Translations under genes and position numbers: made by a program
Shown here: piece by piece, positions 1-6,596 of the stretch
Numbering within the stretch: the stretch's first letter is position 1
Layout of the letters: each line of letters begins with the position of its first letter
NCBI GenBank assembly: GCA_007123625.1
Contig: SKKS01000070.1
Span: 1-8,996, forward strand
DNA length: 8,996 bases
Direction: 5' to 3'
Source: Paracoccaceae bacterium
Lineage (GTDB): Bacteria > Pseudomonadota > Alphaproteobacteria > Rhodobacterales > Rhodobacteraceae
Notes under the pieces: model-generated
The model's input: the letters and a program-made list of their open reading frames with translations, nothing else
Told to the model about the DNA's origin: nothing
Databases searched by the model: none

Positions 1-637
1 CACCGCCATCGGCCAGTTGCTCGATCCGCTGCATCACGATGGGCTTTTCCAGCTTGAAGCCGGGAATGCCATAGGTCATCAGCCCGCCCGCGCGGTCATA
101 GCGGTCATAGACGGTGACCTGCACGCCCGCGCGGCGCAGCCGGTCAGCGGCAGCCAGCCCACCGGGGCCCGCGCCGATGATCCCCACCGACTCGGCGCGC
201 TCCTTCGTAGGGCGGATCGGCTTGACCCAGCCCTTTTCGAACGCGGTGTCGGTGATGTATTTTTCAACAGCGCCAATGGTCACGGTACCGTGCCCCGCCT
301 GCTCGATCACGCAATTGCCTTCGCACAGTCGGTCCTGCGGGCAGATGCGGCCGCAGATCTCGGGGAAAGTGTTGGTGGCCTGGCTGATCTCATAAGCCTC
401 TTCCAACCGGCCCTGCGCGGTCAGCATCAACCAGTCGGGGATATTGTTGTGCAGCGGGCAATGGGTCTGGCAATAGGGCACGCCGCACTGGCTGCAGCGC
501 CCGGCCTGCTCCTCGGCCTTGTCGGTAAGGTACTGGCCATAGATTTCCTGAAAATCCTCGGTCCGGACCTCGGGCGGGCGCTTTGATGGCATTTCCTTGC
601 CGACCGTCACGAAACGTAGCATCGGATTTTGCGACAT
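1..637 (-). CDS. gltD: Glutamate synthase (NADPH) small subunit, N-terminal 212 residues (runs off window)
   Basis: GltD passes electrons from NADPH through FAD and iron-sulfur clusters to the large GltB subunit, which makes glutamate from glutamine and 2-oxoglutarate in the cytoplasm. The visible part begins MSQNPMLRFV. It holds two cysteine groups typical of the family's 4Fe-4S domain: C48, C51, C56 and C60 (CSQCGVPYCQTHC), and C95, C99, C105 and C109 (CGRICPQDRLCEGNC). An FAD-binding Rossmann motif GIIGAGPGG follows at 152-160, then the conserved RAGGLMTYGIPGFKL near 182-196. The NADPH domain lies beyond the window edge. The ATG at 635-637 is chosen because AGGAGG (reverse strand, 645-650) precedes it at good spacing. 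The gene is divergent from uppP. gltB is not in the window and would be expected nearby. Related FAD/NADPH subunits (dihydropyrimidine or sulfide dehydrogenases) share this fold, but the N-terminal sequence fits GltD best. Confidence 0.93.
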   Translation of the reverse strand, partial: MSQNPMLRFVTVGKEMPSKRPPEVRTEDFQEIYGQYLTDKAEEQAGRCSQCGVPYCQTHCPLHNNIPDWLMLTAQGRLEEAYEISQATNTFPEICGRICPQDRLCEGNCVIEQAGHGTVTIGAVEKYITDTAFEKGWVKPIRPTKERAESVGIIGAGPGGLAAADRLRRAGVQVTVYDRYDRAGGLMTYGIPGFKLEKPIVMQRIEQLADGG

Positions 638-846
638 GCTGGGTCCTCCTGACTCCGAGAGCGCGTTCTACAGCGGGCCAAAACGAAATAAAAGGCAAAT
701 GCGCTGACCTAATTATGCCTTTCTGACGCTCAAGTCGACAAAAAACACGCGATCAGGCGATTTTTATGACAGCAAAGCTGACCTAAGTATCGACTTTCAA
801 CCGTGAACACCTGCGGTATGGTACCGAAAAACCCGGAGCCTGCCCC
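638..846. promoter_or_regulatory. Divergent control region between gltD and uppP
   Basis: This 209-bp spacer is clearly richer in A/T than the genes around it and must hold the start signals for two divergent genes. It contains a 14-base direct repeat with one mismatch (GCTGACCTAATTAT at 703-716 and GCTGACCTAAGTAT at 777-790). It also has a perfect 7-bp inverted repeat AAAGGCA (691-697) / TGCCTTT (716-722) and the gltD promoter candidate described separately. For uppP the only ribosome-binding site is GGAG at 835-838, 8 bases before the ATG. I could not find a convincing sigma-70 promoter facing uppP. No small gene is supported here. Confidence 0.6.
712..741 (-). promoter_or_regulatory. Candidate sigma-70-type promoter for gltD
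   Basis: Reading the reverse strand, TTGTCG (736-741) is followed after 18 bases by CATAAT (712-717). These match 4 of 6 and 5 of 6 positions of the TTGACA/TATAAT consensus. Transcription would start near 705 and give a leader of about 65-70 bases before gltD. One arm of the AAAGGCA/TGCCTTT inverted repeat overlaps the -10 element, so a repressor site is possible. Only the match to consensus is visible; use of the promoter is inferred. Confidence 0.45.
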
Positions 847-1650
847 ATGGGACTTTTCCACATCTTCCTGCTCGCCCTGATCCAGGGCATCACCGAATTC
901 CTGCCGGTGTCGTCCTCGGGGCATCTGATCCTGCTGCCCGCGCTGACCTCGCTCGAGGATCAGGGGCTGGTGATCGATGTGGCGGTGCATGTCGGCACAT
1001 TGTTCGCGGTGTGCTGGTACTTCAGGGCAGATGTAGCGCTGGCGATCCGCGGCCTGCCCGACATGGTGCGGATGAAAATCGACAACCAGGGCGCGTGGCT
1101 GGCGCTGTGCCTGACCATTGCCACCGTTCCGGTGGTGATCTTGGGGCTGATCTTTCACCTTCTTGGACTGATGGCGCTGCTGCGCAACATCGCCGTCATC
1201 GGATGGATGATGATCATCTTCGGGATCGTGCTGTATCTGACCGACCGCTTTGGCAAGACCACGCGCAACGCTACGGACTGGAGCCTGAAGCACGCGCTGA
1301 TCGTCGGGCTATGGCAGGCGGTGTCGTTGATTCCGGGCACCTCGCGGTCGGGGGCGTGCATTTCGGGCATGCGCGCGATGGGATACAGCCGCCACGGCGC
1401 AGCCAAGGTCGCCATGCTCATGTCCATCCCGACCATCATCGCCTCGGGGGCGCTGATGGGGATTGATGTCGTCCGGGTCGCCGACTGGCAGGCAGCGCGC
1501 AACGGGGCGATCGCGGCAGTGATATCATTCTTTGCGGCATGGGCGGCGCTGGTGTTCATGATGCGGCTGCTGCGCAGCGTAAGCTTCACACCATATGTGA
1601 TCTATCGCCTGATTCTGGGCGGCGTGCTGCTGTTCATCGCCTATACCTGA
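847..1650 (+). CDS. uppP: Undecaprenyl-diphosphate phosphatase UppP (BacA family)
   Basis: UppP is an integral membrane enzyme that removes a phosphate from undecaprenyl diphosphate. This recycles the lipid carrier used for peptidoglycan and other envelope polymers, and overproduction gives bacitracin resistance in other bacteria. The 267-residue length matches the family. Both signature motifs are present. The (E/Q)xxxE region is Q13-G-I-T-E17-FLPVSSSGH, with S22-S24 and H26. The PGTSRSG motif is at 163-169, with R167 as the catalytic arginine. Hydrophobic segments are spread along the chain (about 86-108, 115-131, 187-206, 220-240 and 250-265). The C-terminal YRLILGGVLLF stretch is also typical. 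GGAG at 835-838 supports the ATG at 847. It is divergent from gltD and 126 bases ahead of rpiA, and nothing about it looks unusual. Confidence 0.96.
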   Translation: MGLFHIFLLALIQGITEFLPVSSSGHLILLPALTSLEDQGLVIDVAVHVGTLFAVCWYFRADVALAIRGLPDMVRMKIDNQGAWLALCLTIATVPVVILGLIFHLLGLMALLRNIAVIGWMMIIFGIVLYLTDRFGKTTRNATDWSLKHALIVGLWQAVSLIPGTSRSGACISGMRAMGYSRHGAAKVAMLMSIPTIIASGALMGIDVVRVADWQAARNGAIAAVISFFAAWAALVFMMRLLRSVSFTPYVIYRLILGGVLLFIAYT

Positions 1651-1719
1651 CGCGCATTCCCGAAGCTCCGAAACGGGCGCGCGCACCGCGATTGCGCCCC
1701 GCTGCAGGCCGATTCGCCC

Positions 1720-1748
1720 TCGCAACAGCGGGTCATTGTCCCTATAAC
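1720..1748 (+). promoter_or_regulatory. Weak promoter candidate for rpiA
   Basis: In the 126-bp uppP-rpiA spacer, TATAAC (1743-1748, 5 of 6 consensus positions) lies 17 bases after TCGCAA (1720-1725, 3 of 6). A start near 1755 would give a leader of about 20 bases carrying the GCGGAG ribosome-binding site at 1764-1769. The -35 match is poor, so read-through from uppP is an equally good explanation. Confidence 0.3.
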
Positions 1749-1776
1749 GCGCCCAACAAAGACGCGGAGACCAGCC

Positions 1777-2559
1777 ATGACCGATCAGCTTTCCCCCGTG
1801 GACCGGGCCAAGTACGCCGCCGCCGTTTGCGCGGCCGACCTGGTCGAAGACGGCATGCGCGTGGGGCTGGGCACCGGATCGACCGCCGCGTGGATGGTGC
1901 GGCGGCTGGGCCACCGTGTCCGCGAGGACGGGCTGCGCATCACCGGGGTGCCGACCTCGGCCCGGACGGCAGAGCTTGCGCGGTCCGTAGGGGTTGAGGT
2001 CGTCTCGCTGGACGAAGCCCGCTGGCTGGACATGACCATCGACGGTGCAGATGAATTCGACCGCGATCTGGCCCTGATCAAGGGCGGCGGTGGCGCGCTT
2101 CTGCAGGAAAAGATCGTGGCCACCGCGTCGGACCAGATGGTTGTGATCTCCGACGCAGCCAAGGAAGTGCATCATCTGGGCGCCTTTCCCCTTCCGGTCG
2201 AAGTGATCCCCTTTGGCTGGACCGCCTCGCGCGCGTTGATCGAAGAAGTTCTGGCCACGCTTGATGTCATGGGCACCCGCACCAGCCTGCGCATGGACGG
2301 TGACCGGCCTTATGCAACCGACGAAGGCAATTACATTCTTGATCTGGCGCTGGAACGGATCGGCAATGCGCGGCAGTTGTCGCTGGTGCTGAACCAGGTG
2401 CCGGGCGTGGTCGAAAACGGGCTGTTCATCGACATCTGCGACACCGTTCTGATCGGCTTCCCCGATGGCCGCGTGGAGCGGCGCGACATGAGCACCGGCA
2501 AGATCAGCACCGAAACCGTGGACATCGCTGTCGGCGACAACGCATTCAGGGACATCTGA
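1777..2559 (+). CDS. rpiA: Ribose-5-phosphate isomerase A
   Basis: RpiA interconverts ribose-5-phosphate and ribulose-5-phosphate in the cytoplasm, linking the pentose phosphate pathway to nucleotide synthesis. The 260-residue product has the full set of family motifs. The phosphate-binding loop is GTGSTA at 32-37. The DGADE motif has D89 and D92. KGGGGALLQEK has K102 and the catalytic glutamate E111. These line up with D81, D84, K94 and E103 of the E. coli enzyme at a constant offset of eight residues. It is longer than E. coli RpiA (219 residues), which the small N-terminal extension and the C-terminal tail DIAVGDNAFRDI partly explain. GCGGAG at 1764-1769 supports the start. gor follows after only 4 bases, which points to one transcript. 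Confidence 0.96.
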   Translation: MTDQLSPVDRAKYAAAVCAADLVEDGMRVGLGTGSTAAWMVRRLGHRVREDGLRITGVPTSARTAELARSVGVEVVSLDEARWLDMTIDGADEFDRDLALIKGGGGALLQEKIVATASDQMVVISDAAKEVHHLGAFPLPVEVIPFGWTASRALIEEVLATLDVMGTRTSLRMDGDRPYATDEGNYILDLALERIGNARQLSLVLNQVPGVVENGLFIDICDTVLIGFPDGRVERRDMSTGKISTETVDIAVGDNAFRDI

Positions 2560-2563
2560 CTCA

Positions 2564-3922
2564 ATGGCATTCGACTATGATCTGTTCGTGATCGGTGGCG
2601 GCTCGGGGGGTGTGCGCGCCGCGCGGATCGCAGCCGCCGACCACGGCGCAAAGGTCGCGCTTGCCGAAGAGTATCGCATGGGCGGCACCTGTGTGATCCG
2701 CGGCTGCGTGCCGAAGAAGCTGATGGTCTTCGCCTCGGAATTCCCGGGCGCGGTGGCCGATGCGCAGGCCTATGGATGGGACGCGCAGATCGGCGCCTTC
2801 GACTGGCCGCGGTTCCGCAGCGCGCTGGACGCCGAGCTTGCGCGGCTGGAAGGGATCTATCGCAGCAACCTGGAGAAGGCCGGGGTCACGATCTTCAACG
2901 CGCGCGCCACACTCGCCGACCCGCATACGGTCGCGCTGGGGGAAGGGCGCTCGGTGACGGCGAAGCATATCCTGATCGCCACCGGTGGGCGGCCTTTTGT
3001 TCCTGCGAAGTGGGAGGAGATGGGGTGCCTGACCTCGAACGAGGTTTTCCAGCTTGAGCAGCTGCCCGAAAGTATCCTGATCGTCGGCGGCGGGTACATC
3101 GCCAGCGAATTCGCCTGCATCCTGAACGGACTGGGCGTGAAGGTCACGCAGTTCTATCGTGGCGCACAGATCCTGCGCGGCTTCGATGACGAAGCGCGCG
3201 GCCATATCGCGGACCAGATGCAGGCCGATGGCGTGGACCTGCATCTTGGCACCGACATCGTCGACATGGAGCCCCGTGACGGCGGCACCTGGGTCAAGGC
3301 CAGCACAGGGCATGACGCCAGTTATGACGCAGTGATGTTCGCAACCGGTCGGGCGCCCAACAGCGATGGCCTGGGGCTGGGCGATCTGGGGCTTGAGCTG
3401 AAGCGCAATGGCGCCATCCCTGTCGACGACTATAGCCAGACCGCGATTCCGTCGGTCTTTGCCGTAGGGGACGTGACCGATCGCGTGAACCTCACGCCAG
3501 TGGCCATCCGCGAAGGTCATGCCTTCGCCGATACGGTCTTTGGCGCGACCCCGCGTGCCGTCGATCACAGCCTGATCGCCAGCGCTGTCTTTACGCAGCC
3601 CGAGCTGGGCACCATCGGCCTGAGCGAGGAAGAGGCCCGCGACCGCGAGCCGATCCATGTCTTCTGCGCGGCATTTCGCCCCATGCACAGCCTGTTTGCA
3701 GGGCGCAACGAACGGGTCATGATGAAGCTGGTGGTGTCGCAGAAAACCGACCGCGTGCTGGGCTGCCATATCGTCGGCGATCACGCCGGAGAGATGATCC
3801 AGCTTGCTGCAGTGGCCATCGGCATGGGCGCCACCAAGGCCGATTTCGACCGCACGATGGCCGTGCATCCGACCATGGCCGAAGAGCTGGTCACAATGCG
3901 CAATCCGGTGCGATCCAGTTGA
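2564..3922 (+). CDS. gor: Glutathione-disulfide reductase
   Basis: This FAD enzyme reduces glutathione disulfide with NADPH and keeps the cytoplasmic thiol pool reduced. The 452 residues show the whole family layout. The FAD-binding GGGSGG is at 11-16. The redox disulfide is C43 and C48 in GTCVIRGCVPKK. The NADPH-binding GGGYIASE is at 175-182, followed by R199 and R205 (YRGAQILRG), the arginines expected for NADPH rather than NADH. The second FAD motif VFAVGDV is at 298-304. The dimerisation domain ends in HPTMAEE, with the catalytic pair H435 and E440. The GMGATKADFD stretch and the C-terminal LVTMRNP resemble glutathione reductases rather than dihydrolipoamide or mercuric reductases. The start is 4 bases after the rpiA stop. 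A possible ribosome-binding site AGGGA (2548-2552) lies inside the end of rpiA, so the two are probably translated from one message. Confidence 0.94.
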   Translation: MAFDYDLFVIGGGSGGVRAARIAAADHGAKVALAEEYRMGGTCVIRGCVPKKLMVFASEFPGAVADAQAYGWDAQIGAFDWPRFRSALDAELARLEGIYRSNLEKAGVTIFNARATLADPHTVALGEGRSVTAKHILIATGGRPFVPAKWEEMGCLTSNEVFQLEQLPESILIVGGGYIASEFACILNGLGVKVTQFYRGAQILRGFDDEARGHIADQMQADGVDLHLGTDIVDMEPRDGGTWVKASTGHDASYDAVMFATGRAPNSDGLGLGDLGLELKRNGAIPVDDYSQTAIPSVFAVGDVTDRVNLTPVAIREGHAFADTVFGATPRAVDHSLIASAVFTQPELGTIGLSEEEARDREPIHVFCAAFRPMHSLFAGRNERVMMKLVVSQKTDRVLGCHIVGDHAGEMIQLAAVAIGMGATKADFDRTMAVHPTMAEELVTMRNPVRSS

Positions 3923-3930
3923 GGTCACAT

Positions 3931-3949
3931 CGAAGTCAACTTGATTTCG
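3931..3949. promoter_or_regulatory. Near-perfect 19-bp palindrome between gor and hflK
   Basis: CGAAGTCAA-C-TTGATTTCG reads as two 9-base arms around a single central base, with 8 of 9 arm positions complementary. It lies 8 bases after the gor stop and 62 bases before the hflK start, in the only gap between these genes. The one-base centre fits a protein-binding operator better than an RNA hairpin. The regulator is unknown. Confidence 0.4.
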
Positions 3950-3997
3950 CTCGGGCGCTATCCAAGTTACACTTAATCATCCCGAACCGACAAATGT

Positions 3998-4002
3998 AAG
4001 GA
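3998..4002 (+). promoter_or_regulatory. Ribosome-binding site that fixes the hflK start
   Basis: AAGGA is directly followed by an in-frame TTG at 4003, which is too close to be used. It sits 9 bases before the ATG at 4012, which is normal spacing. The ATG is therefore preferred, and the product begins MSGNNGG. Confidence 0.7.
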
Positions 4003-4011
4003 TTGGACCGA

Positions 4012-5154
4012 ATGTCAGGAAACAACGGCGGACCCTGGGGAGGGGGCGGAAACCGCGGCGGCGGCGGACCGCGCGGCTCTGGCGGTGGTGGCGGGCGTGG
4101 CCCCGGCGATCAAGGGCAGGGCATCCCCGAAATCGACGAAATCGTGAAGAAGGGCCAGGAGCAGCTGAGGGTGCTCATGGGCGGACGTGGCGGCAATGGC
4201 GGCGGACGCGGCGGTGCAGGCGGCCCGGGTTTTTCCCGCCGCGGCATGCTGCTGGGTGTGCTCGCCCTTGGGCTTTTGTGGCTGTTCGCATCGGTCTACA
4301 CGGTCAAACCCGAAGAGCGTTCGGTCGAACTCATGTTCGGCCAGTACTACCGCACGGGTGCACCGGGGCTTAACTTTGCCCCCTGGCCGGTCGTTACACA
4401 CGAACTCGTGCAGGTCACGACCGAGCGTGTGACCGAAGTCGGCACCGGCACCGGTCCGCTGGATCAGGGCTTGATGCTGACCCGCGACGAAGCCGTGGTC
4501 GATATCGAGTTTCAGGTAGTATGGAACGTCACAGACCCGGCCCGGTTCCTTTTCAACCTGGCCGACCCACGCGAAACCGTCCGCGCGGTCGCCGAATCTG
4601 CCATGCGCGACATCATCGCGCGTTCGGAACTGTCGCCGATTCTGAACCGTGACCGGGGCTCCATTGCAGCCGATCTGCGTTCGGCTGCGCAGTCGACGCT
4701 GGACAGCTACGAATCCGGGATCAACATCATCCGGGTGAACTTCGACAAGGCAGACCCTCCGCGCGAAGTCATCGACAGCTTCCGCGAGGTTCAGGCCGCC
4801 CGGCAGGAGCGTGACCGACTGGAACGGCAGGCAGATGCCTATGCCAACCGCGTCCTGGCCGCAGCCCGCGGCGAGGCGGCGCAGGTCGGAGAACAGGCCG
4901 AAGCCTATCGCGCCGAGGTGATCAACAACGCCGAAGGCGAAGCCAGCCGCTTCATCTCGGTCTACTCCGAGTACGTCAACGCCCCCGAGGTGACGCGCAA
5001 GCGGATGTATCTTGAAACCATGGAGCGGGTTCTGGGCGACATGAGCCTGACCATCCTGGACAATGTCACAGGCGAAGGCGGAAATGGGACCGGCGTGCTG
5101 CCCTACCTGCCGCTTGACCAGTTGCAGCGCCAGCTTCCGAGGAGTGTCGACTGA
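4012..5154 (+). CDS. hflK: FtsH protease modulator HflK (SPFH/band 7 membrane protein)
   Basis: HflK and HflC form a large inner-membrane complex around the FtsH protease and influence which membrane proteins it degrades. The 380-residue product starts with a very glycine-rich segment (about 2-37), then PEIDEIVKKGQEQL. A second glycine-rich patch (about 56-73) follows, and then one membrane helix (about 78-96, GMLLGVLALGLLWLFASVY). The SPFH domain comes next, beginning TVKPEERSVELMFGQ, with the bulk of the protein expected in the periplasm. A charged, alanine-rich coiled coil lies at about 260-310 (QERDRLERQADAYANRVLAA onward). The tail contains GVLPYLPLDQLQRQLP, similar to the VLPLDQ segment of E. 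coli HflK, but it lacks the long tail of that protein. The stop overlaps the hflC start by one base (TGATG), so translation is probably coupled. Confidence 0.94.
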   Translation: MSGNNGGPWGGGGNRGGGGPRGSGGGGGRGPGDQGQGIPEIDEIVKKGQEQLRVLMGGRGGNGGGRGGAGGPGFSRRGMLLGVLALGLLWLFASVYTVKPEERSVELMFGQYYRTGAPGLNFAPWPVVTHELVQVTTERVTEVGTGTGPLDQGLMLTRDEAVVDIEFQVVWNVTDPARFLFNLADPRETVRAVAESAMRDIIARSELSPILNRDRGSIAADLRSAAQSTLDSYESGINIIRVNFDKADPPREVIDSFREVQAARQERDRLERQADAYANRVLAAARGEAAQVGEQAEAYRAEVINNAEGEASRFISVYSEYVNAPEVTRKRMYLETMERVLGDMSLTILDNVTGEGGNGTGVLPYLPLDQLQRQLPRSVD

Positions 5155-6155
5155 TGCGGAAAATCGGATTCTTTATCCCCGTTCTGGTGGTTGCGGCTTT
5201 CGTGGCGCTGTCCGCGCTGTTCGTGGTCGATGAACGCGAGAACGTACTTGTGCTGCAGTTCGGGCAGGTCCGGCAGGAAATCAACGAGCCTGGCCTGAAC
5301 TTCAAGATCCCCTTCATTCAGGAGGTGGTGCGCTACGATGCCCGTATCCTGGGCCTGCGCACGCAGCCGCTGGAAATCACGCCGCTTGATGACCGGCGTC
5401 TGGTGGTCGACGCGTTCATGCGCTGGCGGATCATCGATGTGCGCCGCTTCCGCGAGGCTGTGGGCGTCGAAGGCATCCGCGCCGCACAGGGCCGGATGGA
5501 GCGGATCATGAACGCCGCCATCCGCGAGGTTCTGGGCGCCGTGCCATCAGGGGCCGTGCTGTCCGAGGACCGCACCACCCTGATGAACCGCATCCGTGAC
5601 CTGGCCCGGCGCGAGGCCCTGACGCTCGGGGTCGATGTGATCGACGTGCGTCTGACCCGCACCGACCTGCCCGAACAGAACCTGGCGGCGACCTTCGCCC
5701 GGATGCGCGCCGAGCGGGAGCGAGAAGCCGCCGACGAAATCGCCCGCGGGAACGAAGCTGCGCAGCGGGTGCGCGCACTAGCCGACCGGACAGTGGTCGA
5801 ACTGGTGTCCTCGGCCCGGCGCGAAGGCGAGATCATCCGCGGTGAGGCCGATGCCGAACGCAACCGGGTCTATGCCGAAGCGTTCAACCTCGACCCCGAG
5901 TTCTTCGCGTTCTCACGCTCGCTACAATCCTACGAGCGGGCACTCACGGGCGAGAATGCGACCATGGTCCTGCGTCCGGACAGCGAGTTCTTCGCCTTCC
6001 TGCGGGGCGACGGGTTGACCTCCGAACTGGCTGCCGCGCTGCGTGAAGCGGCCGAGGCGGGGGCAATCGTCCAGCCAGACGCCCCGGCACGCGAAGACGC
6101 CACCGGCGAGGAGCCCGACATCGTCCGCGAACTGGAAGAGATGATCGGCAACTGA
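5154..6155 (+). CDS. hflC: FtsH protease modulator HflC (SPFH/band 7 membrane protein)
   Basis: HflC is the partner of HflK in the FtsH-associated membrane complex. The 333-residue length is close to that of E. coli HflC. An N-terminal membrane helix (about 6-25) is followed directly by the SPFH domain opening VVDERENVLVLQFGQ, with the typical EPGLNFKIPF at 45-54. A long charged helix runs from about 175 to 240 (RMRAEREREAADEIARGNEA onward). It leads into the family motif AEAFNLDPEFFAFSRSLQSYERAL (about 241-264) and MVLRPDSEFFAFL (271-283). The last 30 residues are acidic and look disordered apart from a short VRELEEMIGN helix. GAGGAG at 5139-5144 inside the end of hflK supports the start, and the one-base overlap with hflK supports coupled expression. 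HflC-type rather than HflK-type is clear from the short N-terminus without glycine runs. Confidence 0.95.
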   Translation: MRKIGFFIPVLVVAAFVALSALFVVDERENVLVLQFGQVRQEINEPGLNFKIPFIQEVVRYDARILGLRTQPLEITPLDDRRLVVDAFMRWRIIDVRRFREAVGVEGIRAAQGRMERIMNAAIREVLGAVPSGAVLSEDRTTLMNRIRDLARREALTLGVDVIDVRLTRTDLPEQNLAATFARMRAEREREAADEIARGNEAAQRVRALADRTVVELVSSARREGEIIRGEADAERNRVYAEAFNLDPEFFAFSRSLQSYERALTGENATMVLRPDSEFFAFLRGDGLTSELAAALREAAEAGAIVQPDAPAREDATGEEPDIVRELEEMIGN

Positions 6156-6163
6156 CCTCAACC

Positions 6164-6176
6164 CTCCCCGAGGGAG
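6164..6176 (+). promoter_or_regulatory. Small hairpin covering the ribosome-binding site of the DUF2065 gene
   Basis: CTCCC (6164-6168) can pair with GGGAG (6172-6176) across a CGA loop. The right arm contains the ribosome-binding site GAGGGAG (6170-6176) of the gene starting at 6184. The hflC stop codon (6153-6155) is only 8 bases before the hairpin, so a ribosome finishing hflC would be expected to open it. That would couple translation of the small gene to hflC. The pairing is seen; the control is inferred. Confidence 0.35.
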
Positions 6177-6183
6177 CCCGCGC

Positions 6184-6372
6184 ATGGACATCATCCTGCT
6201 CGCCCTCGGGCTGGTCCTTATCGTCGAGGGGCTGGTGTTCGCACTGGCCCCTTCGCGTATCGACGAATTGCTGCGCGTGATCGCTCAGATGCCGGTCGAG
6301 GTCCGCCGCCTGCTGGGGCTTGCGGCACTGGCATTGGGCGGCGCGCTGGTTACACTGGCGCAGCTTCTCTGA
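6184..6372 (+). CDS. Small two-helix membrane protein, DUF2065/YjeT-like
   Basis: This 62-residue protein is almost entirely hydrophobic. It has one helix at about 3-22 (IILLALGLVLIVEGLVFALA), a short polar linker (SRIDELLRVIAQMPVEVRR), and a second helix at about 43-62. The pattern GLVLIVEGL, then P, then an ELLR linker, then RLLGLAALALGG fits the DUF2065 family. E. coli yjeT belongs to that family and likewise lies just downstream of hflC. Its function is unknown. The conserved position suggests a role with the HflKC-FtsH complex, but that is inference. GAGGGAG (6170-6176) at 7 bases from the ATG supports the start. The gene ends the plus-strand block and meets a convergent gene. Confidence 0.85.
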   Translation: MDIILLALGLVLIVEGLVFALAPSRIDELLRVIAQMPVEVRRLLGLAALALGGALVTLAQLL

Positions 6373-6506
6373 TCGCAGGCAGGCAACCTGGGCTGCGCCA
6401 CGACGCGGATAACTGCCGCCCTGCCCGGCAACTTTGCGAAAGCGCCCTGCCGTCGCGCCATATCCCTTTGTAATGGACGCACTGGCCCCCGGACCGGGCC
6501 CGGCCG

Positions 6507-6527
6507 CAGCGCGGCGCAGCCGCGCTG
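6507..6527. terminator. Strong GC hairpin, possible transcript end between convergent genes
   Basis: A perfect 8-bp stem CAGCGCGG/CCGCGCTG closes a 5-base loop. The flanks (GGGCCCGG before, CCCGGCCC after) could lengthen it imperfectly. There is no T tract on either side, so a transcript-end or stability role is only a guess. Confidence 0.35.
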
Positions 6528-6596
6528 CCCGGCCCACCCCCTAGAGGCGCGCATCGCGCGCGGAACAAGGGGGCGGGAGAACCGGTCAGACCGCAC

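Noticed and set aside
17..586. Plus-strand open frame over gltD
   Set aside because: The reverse strand encodes GltD with both cysteine clusters and the FAD motif, so the plus frame is its shadow.
732..796. Inverted repeat AAGTCGA (732-738) / TCGACTT (790-796)
   Set aside because: Arms are only 7 bp and themselves contain the palindrome TCGA, with 51 bases between them. This is likely chance in this spacer, though it lies among better repeats.
808..826. Sigma-70 promoter for uppP built on a TATGGT hexamer
   Set aside because: The paired upstream hexamer matches only 3 of 6 bases, and the start would fall almost on the ribosome-binding site.
730..1293. Reverse-strand frame running from the gltD-uppP spacer into uppP
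   Set aside because: The product is rich in Gln/His/Asp without hydrophobic core, typical of antisense to a membrane protein gene. No ribosome-binding site supports it.
2561..3928. Open reverse-strand frame of 455 codons lying exactly over gor
   Set aside because: It mirrors gor codon for codon. Its product has no domain pattern and is rich in His/Asp/Arg as expected from antisense of GC-rich code. gor has all catalytic motifs.
3939..3985. Heat-shock (sigma-32) promoter ahead of hflK starting at CTTGATT
   Set aside because: No matching CCCCAT-like or CCTAT-like -10 occurs at the right distance, so the CTTG by itself is not enough.
4020..4215. Glycine-rich repeat at the start of hflK as a tandem repeat or insertion
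   Set aside because: GGC/GGN runs encode the glycine-rich N-terminus that is normal for HflK, including in E. coli.
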